NCBI RefSeq assembly: GCF_001757105.1
Contig: NZ_MDHN01000043.1
Span: 1-64,000, forward strand
Length of the DNA: 64,000 nucleotides
DNA from: Alteromonas confluentis
GTDB lineage: Bacteria > Pseudomonadota > Gammaproteobacteria > Enterobacterales > Alteromonadaceae
Direction of reading: 5' to 3'
The number at the start of each line of letters is the position of its first letter. The stretch's first letter is position 1. Position numbers and translations under genes: made by a program. The notes under the pieces are model-generated. The model saw nothing but the letters and a program-made list of their open reading frames with translations, was not told the origin of the DNA and searched no databases. Shown here piece by piece: positions 55,167 to 63,815 of the stretch.

Positions 55167-55967
55167 ATGAAGAAACTTGCTGCTATTGCCATTGCCACTG
55201 CATTAACCACAACCCCGGCGTTTGCCGATATCGGGGCAGGCAGCTGCGATATCAGCATGCAGGGCGACGTGAGCTGGCAAAAAGGCGTGTTAACACTGAA
55301 TACGCCTGACGACCAGGAAATTGTCATTACCCCAGCCCATCACCTTTCGCTGAATGGTCAAACGGTTTCACTGAACAACAGCCAGCAGCAATACGTCACC
55401 AGCTATTATCAGCAAATTGAAATGGCCGTACCGATGACGCTGAACATCACCTACGATGCCCTGGAGTTAGCTGGCGGCGCCATCAATGAAGCATTCGGCG
55501 AATTACTGGGAGCCGATAACGGACTTGTTGAAGATCTGGATGAAATGTTTACCGATCTGCGCACCGAAATGAACACTCACTTCTATGACGAAGACGGAGA
55601 AATGCGCATTTCCAGTGAAGATTTCGACGATAACGGGTGGGTTTCTGAGCGCTGGGAAGACAAGTACGAAGAAAAAGTTGAAGATATCATCGCCAACTCA
55701 ACGGGTCGTCTGCTCATCGCTGTAGGTAAGGCCATGCTGGCAGGCGACGACGATTTTGAAGAATTCGAGCAGCATATGGAAAACTGGGAAGAAGACTTCG
55801 AGCAACGGGTTGAAGCCAAGTCTTCTGCTATCGAGGCCCGTGCAGACGAACTGTGTGAAATACTGAAAAAAGCAGACTACGCAGAAAACAAAATGCAGAA
55901 GCATATTCCAGGCCTCGAAAGCCTGAACATGCTGACCATTGAACGCGGTGAAGAAATGCTGATGTAG
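55167..55967 (+). CDS. yggN: YggN/DUF2884 family exported protein
   Basis: This 266-residue protein has a signal peptide (about 1-20, AFA-DIG) and a beta-rich N-terminal half with SCDISMQGDVSWQ and ITPAHHLSLNGQTVSL. The C-terminal half is acidic and helical (many Glu/Asp, e.g. EEFEQHMENWEEDFEQ). The pattern matches the YggN family (DUF2884) of periplasmic proteins. The function is not established. It is monocistronic. Confidence 0.83.
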   Translation: MKKLAAIAIATALTTTPAFADIGAGSCDISMQGDVSWQKGVLTLNTPDDQEIVITPAHHLSLNGQTVSLNNSQQQYVTSYYQQIEMAVPMTLNITYDALELAGGAINEAFGELLGADNGLVEDLDEMFTDLRTEMNTHFYDEDGEMRISSEDFDDNGWVSERWEDKYEEKVEDIIANSTGRLLIAVGKAMLAGDDDFEEFEQHMENWEEDFEQRVEAKSSAIEARADELCEILKKADYAENKMQKHIPGLESLNMLTIERGEEMLM

Positions 55968-56051
55968 TGGTTATTGTTGGCCAGGCAGCCTGCGAGCGAT
56001 TTAATGCGTTTGTTTGCTGCCGACATTTACCATTGCTGGATGCAATGACAA

Positions 56052-56408
56052 TTACTGCGAAATGTCTTGTACAAACGATACCTTATTACCTTCGGGGTCT
56101 GAAACCTCAGCCAACTTAATTACCCCAGGATATTCAATTATGTCGCCGATGGGTAAGCCGTTTGACTCGCAAAAATGGTGATGCTTATCAATATCAGTAA
56201 CTGTGATAACAACGGATGTGGAGCCCGCTTTTTCAGGGTCAACCGACAACTGAATCCATGCACCTTCCAATAATTGCCATTCTGCAACACCATCCATTGG
56301 TATAATGTCGGGCTCCCTCTCAAACAAGCGAGTGTAAAAGTCGAGAGCTCTATCGAACTCCTTCACTGGTAAAACAGAAATAACACCATTGATATTTTTT
56401 GTAGTCAT
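56052..56408 (-). CDS. VOC-superfamily (glyoxalase-like) protein
   Basis: This 118-residue protein has two VOC beta-alpha-beta-beta-beta units: VISVLPVKEFDRALDFYTRLF, WQLLEGAWIQLSV, and TDIDKHHHFC through LAEVSDPEGNKVSFVQ. VOC proteins include glyoxalases, dioxygenases and antibiotic-resistance proteins. The usual metal-ligand positions (Glu, His) are only partly recognisable, so a catalytic role is open. It is monocistronic. Confidence 0.85.
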   Translation of the reverse strand: MTTKNINGVISVLPVKEFDRALDFYTRLFEREPDIIPMDGVAEWQLLEGAWIQLSVDPEKAGSTSVVITVTDIDKHHHFCESNGLPIGDIIEYPGVIKLAEVSDPEGNKVSFVQDISQ

Positions 56409-56707
56409 ATCATTTCCTTATAAATGACTGATAGTACGATGTGTAAACTGGGAAGCTAATGTACCCCACGCCGCGGATGAAAAACTCAAGAATCGCATCT
56501 TTGAAAATCAATCTGAGAGCGTTTAAGAGAAAACGGCCAGTGCTTTCTGCTACCTCTTCCATCCTGACTACCCTAATTCGTTCTTATGATAATTAGTATT
56601 TCATCGTTGTCGAAACAACTTGGCATATAACCCCCACAAAAGGAAAGTAATACATGGGTAAAATCCAAGCGAAGCGACAGAGCCCCTATGTTACTGTCCC
56701 AGTGAGC
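56409..56707. other. Intergenic region before brnTA
   Basis: About 300 bp with no gene seen. It must hold the promoter of the VOC gene and the 3' side of brnTA. A direct terminator for brnA was not found. Confidence 0.4.
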
Positions 56708-56950
56708 CTATGAGCCTGTTCGCTCTAAAGCCTGCTGCTCTAACCGCTCCGCTAACCATACTTTGATGATTGATTGACGAGTCACTCCTATTCGATTCGC
56801 CTCCCGATCTAATGACTCGATCATCCACGTTGGAAAATCAACGTTAATACGTTTTTGCTTTTGTAATGGGCGATTGCTTTTTGAAAGATCTAAATGTTGA
56901 AGAATTTCTTCTCCATCCTCAAAACTCTTATCAAATTCGCTAGCTTTCAT
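56708..56950 (-). CDS. brnA: BrnA-family antitoxin
   Basis: An 80-residue antitoxin with a ribbon-helix-helix-like DNA-binding C-terminus (RINVDFPTWMIESLDREANRIGVTRQSI, quoted in part: DFPTWMIESL and GVTRQSIIKVWLAERL), typical of BrnA. It represses its own operon together with the toxin. It overlaps the toxin gene by 11 bp, and toxin precedes antitoxin as is usual for brnTA. Confidence 0.9.
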   Translation of the reverse strand: MKASEFDKSFEDGEEILQHLDLSKSNRPLQKQKRINVDFPTWMIESLDREANRIGVTRQSIIKVWLAERLEQQALERTGS

Positions 56951-57203
56951 ACAACGTCACCTCCACTTTTCTTGCCCGCCGTACAAATATGATTCGGATA
57001 TTATAACCACGATAAGTGATTACAGCAGTCCAGTGCTTTTTGCCAATAAGACCTATAACAACGAATCTTGGTTCATCTTCAGTTTTCGCGGGAATCTCTA
57101 CTAACATAGAATCATCCCAAAGCTTTTGAGCCTCGAGAAAATCTATCCCGTGCTTTATGAGATTAGATTGGCTTTTTTGTTCATCAAATTCGAAATGCTG
57201 CAT
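56940..57203 (-). CDS. brnT: BrnT-family RNase toxin
   Basis: An 87-residue RelE-like ribonuclease toxin. FEFDEQKSQSNLIKHGIDFLEA matches the BrnT start (FEWDEAKxxxNLxKHGVxFEEA), and RYVV-like PRFVVIGLIGKKHWTAVITYR and IRIIFVRRARKVE follow. The Arg-rich end (RRARK) holds the catalytic basic residues. Likely to cut mRNA when released. It is the first gene of brnTA. Confidence 0.92.
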   Translation of the reverse strand: MQHFEFDEQKSQSNLIKHGIDFLEAQKLWDDSMLVEIPAKTEDEPRFVVIGLIGKKHWTAVITYRGYNIRIIFVRRARKVEVTLYES

Positions 57204-57269
57204 GATTAAAAAATATACCTTTTTTAATCACCTTACAATGTGTTTAATGTGAGGTTCAGCTAACAGCAC

Positions 57270-58427
57270 TCAGCACTCTTTTACTGGATTGGCGATCTCC
57301 AATGGGCTGTTTGTCAGCACAGTCAGCGCCTCGGCTACTGAGGTACCGGCATCGTACAGGCTAGCTTGTTTACGGATGCGACGCTGCATTTCCTGTTTAA
57401 CGGAAGCTGGTTCTAAAACCTGCAGTGAGTCTGCAAACATCGACAAATAGTTGGCAATGTAGAAGCAATCGTCATTGTCACTTTGAAAATGCTTTGGCAT
57501 AACAATCTGCGCCGACAGTTGCCACACTGTGGCATTCACCTTGCTGACCTGCCACTGTGTTCCCTGTTGGGATTCAGTCAAAATATCCTTAACCCAGCCG
57601 TGACAGCGAATCACCAGTTTGCGTTGGTGCTGATAGTCAGTAAGTTTTACGGCAATAAAATCTGTGTCGGTTACGCTAACGACATTTTGCATTTTCCTAA
57701 GAGCAAAATGCTTTAAGCGCTGGTCTGCATGCACCAGCCCCAGAACCTGGATCTGGCCAGACAAAAAGCGAAGTTTTTGTGGTGATATCAATAAGTCGCC
57801 GCTGTAGCCAGAGTGAATTGAATCATAGGAGAAGGTAATATTCTGCTGCTTGACGATGGCCTCGAACACCACATTAACCGCATCGGTATCAAACACCGGA
57901 GCGCTATCGTTACCACCTGGCATCGACAATCCAAAGGGTGAAAAATCCAGAATATCCGACAGATTAATCCCCTGATATTTGAGTTTACGCTCTGCAAGCA
58001 GGAAGTCTTCATCTAACTGACTGAACAGGCTCTTCGGTAAAATAGCAGCAACATGTTGTTTGAGGAAATTCAGCGCAAATGCTCTGGGCGTAGTAATGGT
58101 AAATTTCTCGATAAAGTCGAGCTGACTGTCAGCGTCACTCCAGTAGTAATAAGTCGGGCAACCATTGGCAGCCAGACGAATTAAGCCCGTTTGCTCGACA
58201 TCATCGGCCGATTCGTCACTAATGCGTTTACACAGTCTCTCAACATCTTTCTTAAAAGCATCATCACTTTGCTCTTGCCGACGATATCCCCAAAGCTGCG
58301 CAACCACATCACTGACGCGGGTTTTCCTGTCACCACCGACACCAATAAAAGATGCAGCTTCGGTAATCATATCAAAGCGTTCTGATTCCGTTCTTAACCT
58401 AGCGTTCTTGTCATATTGTCTGTGCAT
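57270..58427 (-). CDS. WYL-domain transcriptional regulator
   Basis: This 385-residue protein has an N-terminal winged-helix-like region (about 10-90), a middle region, and a WYL domain (about 175-260) with ISPQKLRFLSGQIQVLGLVHAD and HFALRKMQNVVSVTD. A C-terminal WCX-like extension follows (RKLVIRCHGWVKDIL, WQLSAQIV). WYL regulators often control phage-defence and accessory loci. ATG 58427 has GGGGAAG just upstream; the extension to 58484 has none. It is divergent from a run of small genes (58505-60342), which it probably regulates. The WYL motif residues are not canonical. Confidence 0.82.
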   Translation of the reverse strand: MHRQYDKNARLRTESERFDMITEAASFIGVGGDRKTRVSDVVAQLWGYRRQEQSDDAFKKDVERLCKRISDESADDVEQTGLIRLAANGCPTYYYWSDADSQLDFIEKFTITTPRAFALNFLKQHVAAILPKSLFSQLDEDFLLAERKLKYQGINLSDILDFSPFGLSMPGGNDSAPVFDTDAVNVVFEAIVKQQNITFSYDSIHSGYSGDLLISPQKLRFLSGQIQVLGLVHADQRLKHFALRKMQNVVSVTDTDFIAVKLTDYQHQRKLVIRCHGWVKDILTESQQGTQWQVSKVNATVWQLSAQIVMPKHFQSDNDDCFYIANYLSMFADSLQVLEPASVKQEMQRRIRKQASLYDAGTSVAEALTVLTNSPLEIANPVKEC

Positions 58428-58504
58428 GTAACTTCCCCTAGCCAGACACCATTTGTCCGGGCCGGTGTGTATTCTAGCACTCAAGTCATCAAATGGGAGT
58501 TGTT

Positions 58505-58708
58505 ATGGAATATATCAAAGATAATCGCGGCGTCGCCATTGGCATGCTTCAACACGATTACCAGGGCGTGCAGCGTATTTATGCGCTGAATCCAACCCGT
58601 CTGCTCGGCTGGTATGATCCGGCAAGTGACAAAACCATCTGTGCCAGTTCAGGCAGTTGGATTGGTCATGGCAATCAGGTCATGTTGTTGCTCGGTGATG
58701 CCCTGTGA
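58505..58708 (+). CDS. Small protein, unknown function, first gene of accessory cluster
   Basis: A 67-residue protein beginning MEYIKDNRGVAIGML, with LLGWYDPASDKT and SGSWIGHGNQVM. The composition suggests a compact beta-rich fold. GGGAG is five bases before ATG 58505; the upstream ATG 58493 is not preferred. No family is recognised. It lies 77 bp from the WYL gene start in the opposite direction. Confidence 0.65.
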   Translation: MEYIKDNRGVAIGMLQHDYQGVQRIYALNPTRLLGWYDPASDKTICASSGSWIGHGNQVMLLLGDAL

Positions 58709-58772
58709 TCACAAAAGCATATAGGGCGCTCTTTATCTCGCGTCCCACCCAATGCCAAGGTTGGAGGAATTA

Positions 58773-59168
58773 ATGAAAACATACACAACATCTGAAAATA
58801 ACAATCAGGCCCTTAGCGGAATACAGCAACAGGTTCATGAATGGATCTGCACTGTCGGTGTCACCTACTTTGACGAACTGACAAACTTATCCAACCTCAT
58901 CGAAGAAGTCGGGGAAGTGGCACGACTGATTGGCCGTGAATATGGTCAGCAATCCTTTAAACCTGGGGAGCGGCCTGCCTGTGTAAAAACCGCAATTGCT
59001 GACGAACTGTCTGACGTAATGTTTATTCTGGTGTGTCTGGCGAATCAGATCGATATCGACCTGAGTGACGCCTTTGCCCGCAACATGGACAAGAAAACAC
59101 GCCGCGATAGTGACAGACATAAATCTAACAGCAAGCTCACCAGTAGGACTCAGCATGAAAGCGACTAA
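58773..59168 (+). CDS. MazG-like nucleotide pyrophosphohydrolase
   Basis: A 131-residue all-alpha NTP pyrophosphohydrolase of the MazG/dUTPase superfamily. The metal-binding motif is EEVGE (44-48) followed by ELSD (78-81), the ExxExnExxD pattern of MazG. It should hydrolyse a nucleoside triphosphate to a monophosphate; the substrate (dNTP, (p)ppGpp-like or modified nucleotide) is not known. GGAGG is five bases before ATG 58773, so the frame to 58752 is not used. It overlaps the next gene by 14 bp. Confidence 0.85.
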   Translation: MKTYTTSENNNQALSGIQQQVHEWICTVGVTYFDELTNLSNLIEEVGEVARLIGREYGQQSFKPGERPACVKTAIADELSDVMFILVCLANQIDIDLSDAFARNMDKKTRRDSDRHKSNSKLTSRTQHESD

Positions 59169-59466
59169 TCCCGGACTTCAGGCTCTGGCCCTGTTCGACA
59201 ATCCAGCCATGTTTTCCGATAAGCAAGTGCACGCAAAAATAAGGCACTTAATTAATGCCTTAATCGATGGCGAGCAGCAGGTTGAACGCTTATCGCATGG
59301 CTCATTGTTATTGCTGGAACATTTGCTTGCCGGCGCGGTTGAAGCCGTGTCAGCTGCACGGCAAAAAGAAACCGATAATGAGGAACTTGAATCCGTCTAC
59401 CGGGGATTACTGCTGCTAACAGACGATGTTAATCAGGCTAAATTGGCCGTGTCGCAGCACCACTAA
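59155..59466 (+). CDS. Small helical protein, unknown function
   Basis: A 103-residue helical protein with LQALALFDN, DGEQQVERLSHGSLLLLEHLLAGAVEAVSAARQ and LTDDVNQAKLAV-type heptads (quoted in parts). No domain is recognised. ATG 59155 overlaps the end of the MazG-like gene by 14 bp; the longer frame from 59065 would lie within it. The overlap supports co-expression. Confidence 0.7.
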   Translation: MKATNPGLQALALFDNPAMFSDKQVHAKIRHLINALIDGEQQVERLSHGSLLLLEHLLAGAVEAVSAARQKETDNEELESVYRGLLLLTDDVNQAKLAVSQHH

Positions 59467-59547
59467 AAATTAAAACTTAACCAAGACAATAAATGTCCAG
59501 CCTCTGTATTACTCTGCAGTCTGTGCTGTCTAACAGGAATTAAGGTA

Positions 59548-60342
59548 ATGATGATAAATACAGTAAAACAACTAATGGATGCATTTCATCAACAAAAAAC
59601 TACCCTGCCCTATGTCACGCTAAAAAGCGATGGCAGCTACGCTGGCTGGGTCTCGGATTTTCGTTTCAGGTTTCACGGACAGAAAGACAATCTCAGGCTG
59701 GATCTCAATCATGAGAATGACAGGTTTTTGCTGTATGTATTGGCGGTGGTATGGTCACGCTCTGGCCCTTGGGAAAACTCAGCGTTTTTTGTTGCTCACC
59801 TGAAATTCAACAAGCTCGATAATCCACTGTTGTGGCTGAAGAAAGAATTTGTGCGTCAGCAGCGAGAGTCGCGCTTAACCGATGCAGCGGCTATTTTGCA
59901 AAATATCGAATCACCGTCGAGCAGAAAGAAAATTTCGTTTCGCGCCGATATTTTCAATAGTATTGCCATCCTCGCCACTCGCTGGACAGAGATTGAAAAA
60001 TCTTTAGCGGATTGCGCAGCAAGCGGTGACTACATACCGTTTGTTTATCTATTGCGCAACATTGACGGCCTTGGAACCAATGGCAAGAAAATGATGATTA
60101 AAATCCCACTCATTTTACGGGAATTCCGCTGCCAGCAAATTTACTCCAACATACCCGGCGAGTACTGCTGCGTACCCGATAACCGTGTAAAAGTGGCCGC
60201 TAAAGCACTTAGCGATATGAAGCTGTCTTCAGCTTATCCGGGATTGCCCAACTTATTGAAAGCATCAGCACAAATCTATGCCGTATACGGCGATTTATAC
60301 GATTTACCTCTGTTTGCATCTAACGATTTGCACACCAGCTAG
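59548..60342 (+). CDS. Hypothetical protein with a possible HhH-like region
   Basis: This 264-residue soluble protein has an N-terminal beta/alpha part (about 1-110) and a helical C-terminal half. Residues about 175-220 read LLRNIDGLGTNGKKMMIKI and later CCVPDNRV. The order of a Gly-rich hairpin followed by a Pro-Asp motif resembles HhH-GPD DNA glycosylases (LPGVGxxTA ... VDxHV), but the match is weak and the overall fold is not assigned. A starting ATG pair (59548, 59551) follows AAGG. It closes the cluster divergent from the WYL regulator. Confidence 0.6.
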   Translation: MMINTVKQLMDAFHQQKTTLPYVTLKSDGSYAGWVSDFRFRFHGQKDNLRLDLNHENDRFLLYVLAVVWSRSGPWENSAFFVAHLKFNKLDNPLLWLKKEFVRQQRESRLTDAAAILQNIESPSSRKKISFRADIFNSIAILATRWTEIEKSLADCAASGDYIPFVYLLRNIDGLGTNGKKMMIKIPLILREFRCQQIYSNIPGEYCCVPDNRVKVAAKALSDMKLSSAYPGLPNLLKASAQIYAVYGDLYDLPLFASNDLHTS

Positions 60343-60368
60343 GCCGTCACTGAAAATCGCTGGCAGAA

Positions 60369-60402
60369 AAAGCCTCGCAAACAAGTGCGGGGCTTTGTTT
60401 TT
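60369..60402 (+). terminator. Intrinsic terminator of the accessory cluster
   Basis: AAAGCCTCGCA pairs with TGCGGGGCTTT (one U-G pair) around loop AACAAG, followed by GTTTTTAT. Confidence 0.85.
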
Positions 60403-60560
60403 ATCATTGGGTTTCCTTTTAATGCGTAAGTTGGTTAAGAACATCGCCTTATCGACTACTGAATTAAAATAACAAAGTACACAAACGCGATCATGCTGGA
60501 AATTATTGGGCAAGACGGTTTTAATGTAGTCTCCATTTTCACCATTGAGCGAGCTGAACA

Positions 60561-61403
60561 ATGCCACTGGCATCTGCATCACAAGACGTTTCACCATCCG
60601 GCATCACCCTGTGTGGCTGTGGGTGGTTGGGTAAACACTTTGCCCGTTCGGCATCTTCTATGAAAATACTCGGTACAACCCGCTCTGAAAATAACGTCCC
60701 AGAACTCAAAGATCTTGGCGTGTCGCCTTTTCTCTATGCTCTTGGAGACGACCCACTGGAACTGGCAACGCAAAGTGGTAACAACGCCGTGATCCTGAAC
60801 ATTCCGCCTGGCCGCAGGAAAACGCTGGATGAGTCCTTTGTTACCAATATGAAGCAACTCATGAGCAGTCTTTTGAACGCGGGGGCCAGTAAGCTTATTT
60901 TTATCAGTACCACATCGGTATTTGGTGATGCCGAGGGAGAGCTAGACACAACTGCGGCGGTATCTCCCGTTACTGACTCAGGCAAGGCTCACTGTGAACT
61001 GGAAAAGTTTCTGATTGAAATGGAAAGGCCAAATATTCATGTGTTGCGATTGTCAGGCTTAGTTGGCCCAGACCGGCACCCTGCAAAGTACCTGGCAGGG
61101 AAGGAACTGAACAAAGGTGAGCAAGCGATAAACCTGGTACATATTGATGATGTGGTGTGCGCCCTTCACGCCATTTTAGCGTGCGGTTCGAACCAGCCCG
61201 GCGCCCTCATGCAACTATGCGCTATTAACCACCCTCGTCGTGACGAGTATTACACCTGGGCGTGTGAAAAACTGGGTTTGGAAGCGCCGGTATTTACTGC
61301 AAATGGCAGCAAAGGTACGGGTGGTAAAAAAATTCTGAGTGAGATGTACTGGAACATGCTGGGGCTGAAACCGAAGTTTGCCAGCCCCTACGATATGCTT
61401 TAA
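60561..61403 (+). CDS. NAD-dependent epimerase/dehydratase family protein
   Basis: This 280-residue protein belongs to the extended SDR group (YeeZ-like). CGCGWLGKHFA forms a Rossmann-type dinucleotide-binding turn, with FISTTSVFGD, LSGLVGPDRHP and VHIDDVV as later family motifs. The YxxxK catalytic pair is replaced (no clear Tyr/Lys), as in YeeZ relatives. The substrate is not known. It is a single gene convergent with the NSS transporter. Confidence 0.87.
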   Translation: MPLASASQDVSPSGITLCGCGWLGKHFARSASSMKILGTTRSENNVPELKDLGVSPFLYALGDDPLELATQSGNNAVILNIPPGRRKTLDESFVTNMKQLMSSLLNAGASKLIFISTTSVFGDAEGELDTTAAVSPVTDSGKAHCELEKFLIEMERPNIHVLRLSGLVGPDRHPAKYLAGKELNKGEQAINLVHIDDVVCALHAILACGSNQPGALMQLCAINHPRRDEYYTWACEKLGLEAPVFTANGSKGTGGKKILSEMYWNMLGLKPKFASPYDML

Positions 61404-61409
61404 CCAGCC

Positions 61410-62831
61410 TTAAAAGAAAAGGCTGTGGCCGAAGTATTTCAAGGCAACGGTATTGATGAATACCGCCAGTAGGATAACCGGAATGAACGTACCTACTGAA
61501 AAATCCACATACTTCTCGAAGAAGCTACCTTTGTAATTTTCAGCGCCTTCATCCAGCGCTTTATTAAAGTTAACTTTCTTCCATTTGTAGATCACGAAAA
61601 TACAAATCAGGAAGCCGTTCAGCGGTAAAATGGTGTCGTAAAACACATCATAAATAACGTCGAAGAACGACTTACTCTGCCCGGCATAGCTCACAAAACT
61701 CGACAAGAATGCGTTATAACCAAACGATAACGCCGACAGCACTGCCAGTACCACCATCATGAGGCCAAGAATGAACAGGGCTTTCTTCCGCCCCATGTCC
61801 TTCTCGTCCATCAGCGCCGCCACTGGCACTTCAAAAATAGAAACCAGTGATGTAATAGCGGCGAAGAAAACTTGCAGGAAGAACACCGCTGCCACGATAC
61901 TCGCGCCGGTGTAACCGAACGAATCTTGCAGTGCGAGGAAAATTTGCGGCAGGAAGCTGAATATCATGCCGATAGACGATTCGCTCAATTGGCTAGGATC
62001 GGTATTCGGGTCGAAAGAGAAAATCGCAGGCAGAATCATCAGACCGGCAATAAAAGCGACCGCCGTGTCGGTGAGTGCCACCAGCTTTGCTGAGCCCGGA
62101 ACATCGGAACGATTATCAATGTAGCTGCCATAAGTAATCATGATACCCATACCCAATGACAGCGAGAAGAATGCCTGGGAGAGCGCACCGTTTATCACGC
62201 CGGCGTTAATTTTGTCGAAATCTGGGATAAGGTAAAATTCAACGCCCTTCATGGCGTTATCTTGAGTTAAAACGAATATCACCAATGCCACCAGCATGGC
62301 AAATAGTGTGGGCATGAGCACTTTCGCGGCTTTCTCGATACCGTCTTTCACCCCGCCTTGCAGGATCAGATATACCACCGCCAATACGCCGGCCATATAA
62401 ATAAAAATTCTCTCGCTTTTAATAAAGTTACCGAACGTTTCAGGTTCGGCGAGTACCGCTAAATCGCCGGTGACAATCTCGTACAGGTAACCAAAAATCC
62501 ATACCGTAATAACCAGATAAAATACGGCAATCATGAATGGCGTAATAACGGATAGCCAACCCGCGAGTTTCCAGCCCGTCGAATTACCGCTGATAACACG
62601 ATACGCGCCCAATGGGTCTTTCTTGGCATGACGCCCAACCGACATTTCTGCCAACATGACAGGTAAACAGATCGCCACAACAAAAATGGCGTACATCAAT
62701 AAAAACGCGCCGCCACCGTTTTTAGCAGCGCCAACTGGAAACCCAACCAGGTTACCAATACCGACTGCCGATCCGGCTGCTGCCAGAATAAATCCGATGC
62801 GCGATCCGAACTGTTCTCTCGCCCCGCTCAT
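61410..62831 (-). CDS. Sodium-dependent transporter, NSS (SNF) family
   Basis: This inner-membrane transporter of about 473 residues has roughly twelve membrane segments. The N-terminal FGSRIGFILAAAGSAVGIGN and GNLVGFPVGAAKNGGGAFLL (overlapping pieces) are the LeuT-type Na+ and substrate-site signatures. A later block is FFSLSLGMGIMITYGSYI. It should use the Na+ gradient to take up an amino acid or related solute. The ATG at 62831 gives MSGAREQFGSRIG; the upstream frame begins with GTG 62849. Convergent with the epimerase-like gene. Confidence 0.93.
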   Translation of the reverse strand: MSGAREQFGSRIGFILAAAGSAVGIGNLVGFPVGAAKNGGGAFLLMYAIFVVAICLPVMLAEMSVGRHAKKDPLGAYRVISGNSTGWKLAGWLSVITPFMIAVFYLVITVWIFGYLYEIVTGDLAVLAEPETFGNFIKSERIFIYMAGVLAVVYLILQGGVKDGIEKAAKVLMPTLFAMLVALVIFVLTQDNAMKGVEFYLIPDFDKINAGVINGALSQAFFSLSLGMGIMITYGSYIDNRSDVPGSAKLVALTDTAVAFIAGLMILPAIFSFDPNTDPSQLSESSIGMIFSFLPQIFLALQDSFGYTGASIVAAVFFLQVFFAAITSLVSIFEVPVAALMDEKDMGRKKALFILGLMMVVLAVLSALSFGYNAFLSSFVSYAGQSKSFFDVIYDVFYDTILPLNGFLICIFVIYKWKKVNFNKALDEGAENYKGSFFEKYVDFSVGTFIPVILLAVFINTVALKYFGHSLFF

Positions 62832-63077
62832 ATCATCTTTCCTCTTCACTTATTGTTATAATCGGGTGGTGATGATTTTTTGTGTTGTTTTGTTTACCAC
62901 ACGTGTTACGGCCGTTTTTAATAATTTTATGGCCTCACCTTCCCCACACTGCTTACACTCGCAAGTTTTTGGCAAGTTCGCAAACAGTAACGGCGAATAG
63001 TATCAGCGTCCCTGTGTAAAGTCTCGCATCAGTCAGCTGGAATGGCCTGTTTACGCGGGGTGTGGCGAATATTTACG

Positions 63078-63815
63078 CTACCAGTCGATAGGCTTATGTT
63101 GCCAATCTGTAAAGTAGGGAGAGTGAGCGGGCGTGACGTTATCGAGAAACGCCATTAATTGCTCTGCGGTAAATTGGGGAGTAAACAGTTTGCCTTTGGG
63201 GACATTGGCCTGGAAAGGTTGAGATAACCCGCTATCGACGGTGCCGGGATGATAACTAACTAGTGCAGTGCCCTTATTACGTCTGGCATATTCCACGGCA
63301 GCGGTTTTTAGCATCATGTTTAACGCGGCCTTAGAGGCCCGATAGCCATACCAACCGCCGAGCTGATTGTCCGATATACTGCCAACCCGTGCACTCAGAC
63401 AGGTTATCGAGCTATGCTCATCTGCCATGCATCCCACCAGATTTTTCACCCAAAGGGTGGGAATAATGGTGTTTACCGCAAAATAGGCCATGAGTTTATC
63501 GGCAGATAAATCTTCCAGCTTTTTCTCTGGCTGTAAATTTACCCCGTCGACATCGCCGTGCAATACGCCAACGGTGCATACCACTCGTTGAAATTGCACG
63601 CCTTGGGATTTCAATTCTTGTAACCACGCACCAACAGCTTTATCGTCGCCGGTATCCATCGCGATGGCCCGCACATTTTGTGCAGTCTCAGGGGTGACAG
63701 AGGCATAGCGAGCCACAGCGTATATTGTGTCTTCAGGAAAACGGGAAGCAAGCGCCGCAGTGAGGGCCTGACCAATGGCGCCGCCTGCACCTATTACCAT
63801 ATGAGCTATTGTCAT
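63078..63815 (-). CDS. C-factor-like short-chain dehydrogenase
   Basis: A 245-residue SDR of the C-factor (CsgA-like) group. The cofactor turn is GAGGAIG (8-14), and catalytic residues are Ser in CLSARVG and Tyr/Lys in YRASK. Family members act on short-chain carbonyls or serve in signalling; the role here is unknown. Its ATG overlaps the stop of the upstream DCC-type gene by 4 bp, so the two are co-translated. Confidence 0.88.
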   Translation of the reverse strand: MTIAHMVIGAGGAIGQALTAALASRFPEDTIYAVARYASVTPETAQNVRAIAMDTGDDKAVGAWLQELKSQGVQFQRVVCTVGVLHGDVDGVNLQPEKKLEDLSADKLMAYFAVNTIIPTLWVKNLVGCMADEHSSITCLSARVGSISDNQLGGWYGYRASKAALNMMLKTAAVEYARRNKGTALVSYHPGTVDSGLSQPFQANVPKGKLFTPQFTAEQLMAFLDNVTPAHSPYFTDWQHKPIDW

